Assembly (NCBI GenBank): GCA_028285465.1
Contig: JANQPD010000076.1
Span: 1 to 64,000, forward strand
DNA from: Owenweeksia sp.
Lineage (GTDB): Bacteria > Bacteroidota > Bacteroidia > Flavobacteriales > Schleiferiaceae
Reading direction: 5' to 3'
Length of the DNA stretch: 64,000 nucleotides
The translations under genes and the position numbers were made by a program. A model generated the notes under the pieces. The model searched no databases. It was not told where the DNA came from and saw only the letters and a program-made list of their open reading frames with translations. Positions within the stretch are counted from its first letter, which is position 1, and each line of letters opens with the position of its first letter. Positions 60,692 to 64,000 of the stretch are shown here, in pieces.

Positions 60692-60909
60692 GACGCAAAA
60701 CCCAAATGATCTTCTCGGGTTGCGGCATAAAACAATGCTGCATGGATCATCGGCTCGGTCAATTCCGGGAATTCATCAAGGATTGATTCTTTTGTCATTC
60801 CATTGCCTAACCAATTTAAAATGTCGGCCACAGCAATCCTCGTACCGATTAAAATGGGTTTTCCAAATCTCTTATTTGGGTCAATAGTGATGTATTCTCT
60901 CAGATTCAT
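60688..60909 (-). CDS. DUF433 protein (putative antitoxin)
   Basis: This 73-residue protein has the DUF433 helix-turn-helix pattern: ITIDPNKRFGKPILIGTRIAVADILNWLGNGMTKESILDEFPELT. Such proteins bind DNA and serve as antitoxins for DUF5615 partners. The ATG-to-stop overlap with the downstream gene (4 nt) shows coupling. Length is usual for the family. Confidence 0.87.
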   Translation of the reverse strand: MNLREYITIDPNKRFGKPILIGTRIAVADILNWLGNGMTKESILDEFPELTEPMIHAALFYAATREDHLGFAS

Positions 60910-61245
60910 ACTTCAAAGATCGGTCATTTTTAATAGACTTCAAATAGGCTTTAACGCTTAAGTTATTGTGTTTTTTTACTTATTAGCATCATTTATTGCG
61001 CTACATAACCCCCCGTCAACGGGTACCAATGAGCCCGTGCTGAATCCGGCTTTTTCTGAACATAAGAAAAATATCGTATTTGCTATTTCTTCCGGCAACA
61101 CCCCATTAGAGCAGACCAAGAAATCCCACCTCTTTTTTTAAGAGCGGTTGAGTTCGCGCGACGAATAGTGGCGCCACCACATAGGGTCGGTAGTGGTGCT
61201 GAGCTGGTGCCATTTGCCGGGCTATACTTATATGGGCAGTGGGTT
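60910..61245. other. Gene-poor intergenic region of about 335 nt
   Basis: No complete gene is found. On the minus strand a short open stretch at about 61138-61220 (ending RELNRS and a stop) resembles a coding end with no start. It may be decayed sequence, but its family is not recognised. Confidence 0.4.
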
Positions 61246-62007
61246 TTATTCAAATATGGCTACCACCCGGGCGGGTGCCGCTGAAGCTCCAACGATTTTG
61301 AGGGGAAAAACAGCGACTTTAAACCCTTCGTAAGGTAGTTGATCTAAGTTTACCAGCTGCTCCATATGGCAATACTCTTTTCGTTGGCCAACCAGGTGAG
61401 CTTCCCAGAATAGTTCGGGGTTATTGGTTTCTTTCGCTTTTTTGATCAGGTATTTTAACGGCAGGTCCCAACCCCAGGAGTCGATCCCCATTACTTTAAT
61501 TCCTTGGTCAATGAGCCATTCGGTTGCCTGCGCACTCATTCCGGTTCCTTTGTCGGGGAAGTCCCGGGACCCGTTGTGCACATCTCTGCCTGTTTTGATC
61601 AAAACGATCATGCCTTCTTTAAGCGCTAACTTTTCCCTGTCCAGGAAACCGCGGATATCCTGAACGGTAATGGCGTCAAAATCCTCTTTGTGCGTCATAT
61701 CGATAACAATACCGTCTCCGTAGCACCAATCCAGGGGAACTTCATCAATGGTCTTGGCGCGTGCGCCATTTACGGTAGGGGAATAATGCCATGGCGCGTC
61801 AATATGGGTAGTGGAGTGTACCCCCATTTTTTTAATGGTATCATCTGCCCAACCTTTGAAACCTTTAGGGAACAATTTTTTTGGCAACCCTAAAAAACGC
61901 AACAATACACCTGCTTTTTGATGTGGTTTATGTTTGATCCTGACTTTCATAAACCAGGGATCGGACTTATTGTACTTTATGGGTTTTGATAGATCGATTA
62001 CTTTCAT
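61246..62007 (-). CDS. Cyclase-family (KynB-like) metal-dependent hydrolase
   Basis: This 253-residue protein has the family metal motif HSTTHIDAPWHY near 66-77 (H-x-x-T-H-x-D-x-P-x-H), RxFLDREKLAL, LIKTGRD and VMGIDSWGWDLP, ending in PAPARVVAIF. The family includes kynurenine formamidase, which hydrolyses N-formylkynurenine, as well as other metal-dependent hydrolases. No tryptophan-degradation genes are adjacent, so the substrate is open. It is cytoplasmic and single-gene, flanked by decayed-looking DNA. Confidence 0.85.
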   Translation of the reverse strand: MKVIDLSKPIKYNKSDPWFMKVRIKHKPHQKAGVLLRFLGLPKKLFPKGFKGWADDTIKKMGVHSTTHIDAPWHYSPTVNGARAKTIDEVPLDWCYGDGIVIDMTHKEDFDAITVQDIRGFLDREKLALKEGMIVLIKTGRDVHNGSRDFPDKGTGMSAQATEWLIDQGIKVMGIDSWGWDLPLKYLIKKAKETNNPELFWEAHLVGQRKEYCHMEQLVNLDQLPYEGFKVAVFPLKIVGASAAPARVVAIFE

Positions 62008-62093
62008 GGTTGTTTGGGTATTGTTTCAATGGCCCTGTCTATGAAGGGGCAGGCAGTAAAACTACTTTTTTGCCGGCTTCGATAGAAGTCTAT

Positions 62094-62192
62094 TTAAAAC
62101 ACTTTGCTTGGTGTGGCACAATCTACCGGTTTATTTTGCGTGTACCAGGCCTTGTCGGCAATGTAGAGGGTCTTTTTTACCTCGCCATACAT
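62094..62192 (-). CDS. Possible short reading frame or gene remnant, 32 residues
   Basis: An ATG at 62192 opens 32 codons (MYGEVKKTLYIADKAWYTQN and 12 more) ending in TAA. The amino-acid mix looks coding, but the length and the lack of a recognised family leave open whether it is a remnant, a tiny gene, or chance. It lies between the Fic and the cyclase genes. Confidence 0.3.
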   Translation of the reverse strand: MYGEVKKTLYIADKAWYTQNKPVDCATPSKVF

Positions 62193-62196
62193 GGTT

Positions 62197-63288
62197 TTAT
62201 TGATCTACAATATTTAACAGGCGTTTAAAGGCATAAATACCCGGTCTTCTTCCGGCACCCTGTTGCACCATGTCGATAATGCCGTTTTTTACCAGCGCAT
62301 GAAGCGTGCGCGCGGCACTAGGCCTGGGAATACCCGAGGCTTTTCGAAAATTACCGCTGGAAAAGATGGGTTGCACAAATAAAGAGTCCAGGCAATGTAA
62401 GGCAAACTGTGAATGGGTGCTGTCTACGATTTCTTTTTTTACCGTTTCATACAGGTCTATGATCGAACGCGTTTTTTGAATGTTTTTTTCGGCCTGCACG
62501 ATGATAGCCTGCAAAAAGAACCTGATCCAATTCGTCCAGTTTCCGCTATCCGTGATTTCTTTAAGGGCATCATAATAGTCCTCTCTATGGCTTTCTAAAA
62601 AATCACTTAGGTAAAAAACGGGCTCTTGTATAATTTCTTTGTGATAAAGGAATAGGGGGATCAGAATGCGTCCCATTCTGCCATTGCCATCCAGAAAGGG
62701 GTGAATAATTTCAAATTGCGCATGTACAATGGCGAGTTGCACCAATACATCGCGATCGTCATGATGCATATATTTTTCCCAATTGCTCAGTGCCTCCTGC
62801 ATAACCGGTACAGTGGGCGGTATAAAACGCGCTTCATGCACGGGTGCCCCCGGTGAACCAATATAATTTTGAATTCTTCTGAAATTACCCGGGTCTTTGC
62901 CCGCACCGCGCACTCCTGTCATCAATGTTTTATGCATCTTCCGGATCGTATTTAAGGACAAGGGGCGGTTTCGCATAACTTGGCGCCCTTGTATTAAGGC
63001 TAATCTATAGTTCAGCACTTCGAAAATGTCTCCTTTTTCATGCAATTCTCCATCTTCTTCCACTTCAAATTCCAGTACCTCTTCCAGTGTGGCTTGGGTA
63101 CCTTCTATCTTTGAAGAAAGTACGGCTTCCTGTGTGCGCAAAGGTGCTAGTAATACATCCGGATTTATAACCGATTGAAGTAAACCATCGTAACGGGCAA
63201 TATAACGGTTGGCTTTTCCCATCAAATCGATAAACTGATGCCATTCTATGTTTTTTAACGGAAGCACATGAGGTGTGTAGGGCTGCAT
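62197..63288 (-). CDS. Fic family protein with class II inhibitory motif and C-terminal wHTH
   Basis: This 363-residue protein has the Fic signature HPFLDGNGRMGR at 196-207 (catalytic H196), which transfers AMP or another nucleotide part to hydroxyls on target proteins. An N-terminal inhibitory helix carries S58-SKI-E62-G63, matching the S/T-x-x-x-E-G/N motif that blocks ATP in class II Fic proteins. A winged-helix-like C-terminus (about 300-355) is typical of the Fic_N-Fic-HTH group. Autoinhibition is built in. It is a single gene beside a decayed region. Confidence 0.9.
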   Translation of the reverse strand: MQPYTPHVLPLKNIEWHQFIDLMGKANRYIARYDGLLQSVINPDVLLAPLRTQEAVLSSKIEGTQATLEEVLEFEVEEDGELHEKGDIFEVLNYRLALIQGRQVMRNRPLSLNTIRKMHKTLMTGVRGAGKDPGNFRRIQNYIGSPGAPVHEARFIPPTVPVMQEALSNWEKYMHHDDRDVLVQLAIVHAQFEIIHPFLDGNGRMGRILIPLFLYHKEIIQEPVFYLSDFLESHREDYYDALKEITDSGNWTNWIRFFLQAIIVQAEKNIQKTRSIIDLYETVKKEIVDSTHSQFALHCLDSLFVQPIFSSGNFRKASGIPRPSAARTLHALVKNGIIDMVQQGAGRRPGIYAFKRLLNIVDQ

Positions 63289-63356
63289 ATTTGTGTCTTA
63301 CAGATGAGACACAAAGGCGCTTGTGTTGCATAGGTGAGACATAAGGCAATACCGAT

Positions 63357-63497
63357 CTATGAAAAACTTAACCCATTCTTTTTTAACCCGAGTTTGTTGA
63401 AGGGTCTTTTACTCCGCCTGTACATGGGGGACAGCTTAAAGTCGTATTTAAACAGTGTGTACCGGTCAATCAGCTTTGATCCTGTTTTGGCGATGCG
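63357..63497 (-). pseudogene. Possible C-terminal gene remnant of 46 codons
   Basis: A minus-strand open frame of 46 codons plus stop follows a stop codon at 63498-63500 and has no ATG near its beginning. Its product is basic and aromatic (segments SKLIDRYTLFKYDFKLSP and MYRRSKRPFNKLGL) and reads like the end of a real protein. The family is not recognised. A frameshifted or truncated gene is the best explanation. Confidence 0.35.
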
Positions 63498-63907
63498 TTA
63501 GTACAGGAACGTAGGGGTTTAGTTTTAGATATCAGTCAACACACGTACGAATATCCCAATTACTCCAAAGCTTGACAGTTCATCATCTTTGAGAATTATA
63601 GCTTCATATGTACTGTCCGTTGAATTCGGCTTCAACGCGGCATAGATTCCAGGGGTGGGCGAAAACTTTGATTATGCATGCCTTCACGGCCACTCTGCTC
63701 TCCCAAAACTTCAAGAGTGAACATTTCTAGATAATCTTGGAGGGCAAAATGTTCCTGAGTACTTGTGCATATACCTATATAAAAATAGGGATGAAGCATT
63801 CAGAAATTGGCCACTTTCGTGGCAAAGCTGCTCAGCGGGTGATTCTACTCCCCATATGTTGAAATCGGATGCTTCACTTGTTGATCGAAGGTGTGGCTCA
63901 GTGGGTT

Positions 63908-64000
63908 CTATTGCAAAAAGGCCTGATAGGCTTTGTAGAAATCGCCCCGTCTCCTGGCCGCAACGGCAATGATTTTGTCCTGGCCTACGGCCAATTCGCC
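63908..64000 (-). CDS. Possible C-terminal end of a gene entering from the right edge
   Basis: The minus frame is open from the window edge to TAG at 63908-63910, giving GELAVGQDKIIAVAARRRGD and ten further residues. Only 30 residues are visible. No family is recognised. It may be the end of a gene outside the window or chance. Confidence 0.3.
   Translation of the reverse strand, partial: GELAVGQDKIIAVAARRRGDFYKAYQAFLQ

Larger units (their letters stand above)
63289..64000. other. Gene-poor right end, about 710 nt, with remnants and short repeats
   Basis: No complete gene was found. Two minus-strand coding-looking remnants (63357-63497 and 63908-64000) are listed separately. The tract also contains CTCAGCGGGT and CTCAGTGGGT about 65 nt apart and an imperfect inverted TGAAGCAT(T/C)C pair. 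Together these hint at the edge of a mobile element, not proven. Confidence 0.4.

Noticed and set aside
63763-63972. Plus-strand frame of 69 codons
   Set aside because: Cys/Arg/Ser-rich with no family resemblance, overlapping short repeats and a better minus-strand frame.

Overview
The window is a chromosomal stretch of a Bacteroidota bacterium, probably an aerobic free-living (marine-type) lineage. The evidence is several large secreted proteins ending in a type IX secretion (T9SS) sorting domain, Bacteroidota-restricted families (DUF5687 ABC permease, YwqK/MORN protein), two ECF sigma/anti-sigma loci of Bacteroidota type, lipoboxes of Bacteroidota style, and many start-proximal matches to the Bacteroidota -7 promoter element TAnnTTTG. 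No rRNA, tRNA, CRISPR array or complete insertion sequence was seen.

Region 1 (1-28 kb) is a scattered aerobic phenylacetate catabolon: paaZ (cut by the left edge), paaY, paaJ, paaI, paaH, paaG, paaD, paaC, paaB and paaA on the minus strand, with paaE divergent from paaA. It would convert phenylacetyl-CoA by ring epoxidation (PaaABCDE), isomerisation to an oxepin (PaaG), ring opening and aldehyde oxidation (PaaZ), and beta-oxidation (PaaH, PaaJ). PaaI and PaaY are thioesterases that rescue dead-end CoA esters. No phenylacetate-CoA ligase (paaK) or second enoyl-CoA hydratase (paaF) lies inside the window. The cluster is interrupted by a glycosyltransferase, a KAS III-like synthase, a fasciclin lipoprotein, a prolyl oligopeptidase, a 2026-residue T9SS protein, an ABC exporter pair, an AT-rich HTH-peptidase/PIN gene pair and a leucine-rich-repeat lipoprotein between paaC and paaD.

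Region 2 (28.5-38.8 kb) is the most interesting part. Two ECF sigma factor loci flank two tandem paralogous T9SS-secreted proteins. In the right locus the sigma gene overlaps a gene for one polypeptide with an anti-sigma-like cytoplasmic N-terminus, one inner-membrane helix, a long periplasmic linker and a C-terminal outer-membrane beta-barrel; the T9SS protein gene follows 3 nt later. In the left locus the same functions are split over separate genes: sigma, single-pass anti-sigma, a Trp/Glu-rich helical lipoprotein, and a barrel protein carrying the same 11-residue helical repeat. I infer two versions, fused and split, of a cell-envelope sensing device that spans both membranes.

Region 3 (38.8-54.7 kb) holds a GT-C-type membrane glycosyltransferase, RNase R, a coiled-coil membrane protein, a LysE exporter, another T9SS protein, an M1-like peptidase, a metallo-beta-lactamase-fold hydrolase, a tight four-gene operon (GNAT, M20 amidohydrolase, alanine racemase, second racemase-fold protein) that looks like D-amino-acid metabolism, a lipoprotein with an alpha/beta-hydrolase fold lacking its serine nucleophile, and RpiB.

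Region 4 (54.7-64 kb) is more accessory: a MORN-repeat YwqK protein, a Nudix hydrolase, a coiled-coil membrane protein, a DoxX-YceI pair behind a perfect 20-bp palindrome, a beta-propeller secreted protein, a DUF433/DUF5615 toxin-antitoxin-like pair, a cyclase-family hydrolase, a Fic protein with its own inhibitory motif, and a decayed gene-poor right end with short coding remnants and repeats.
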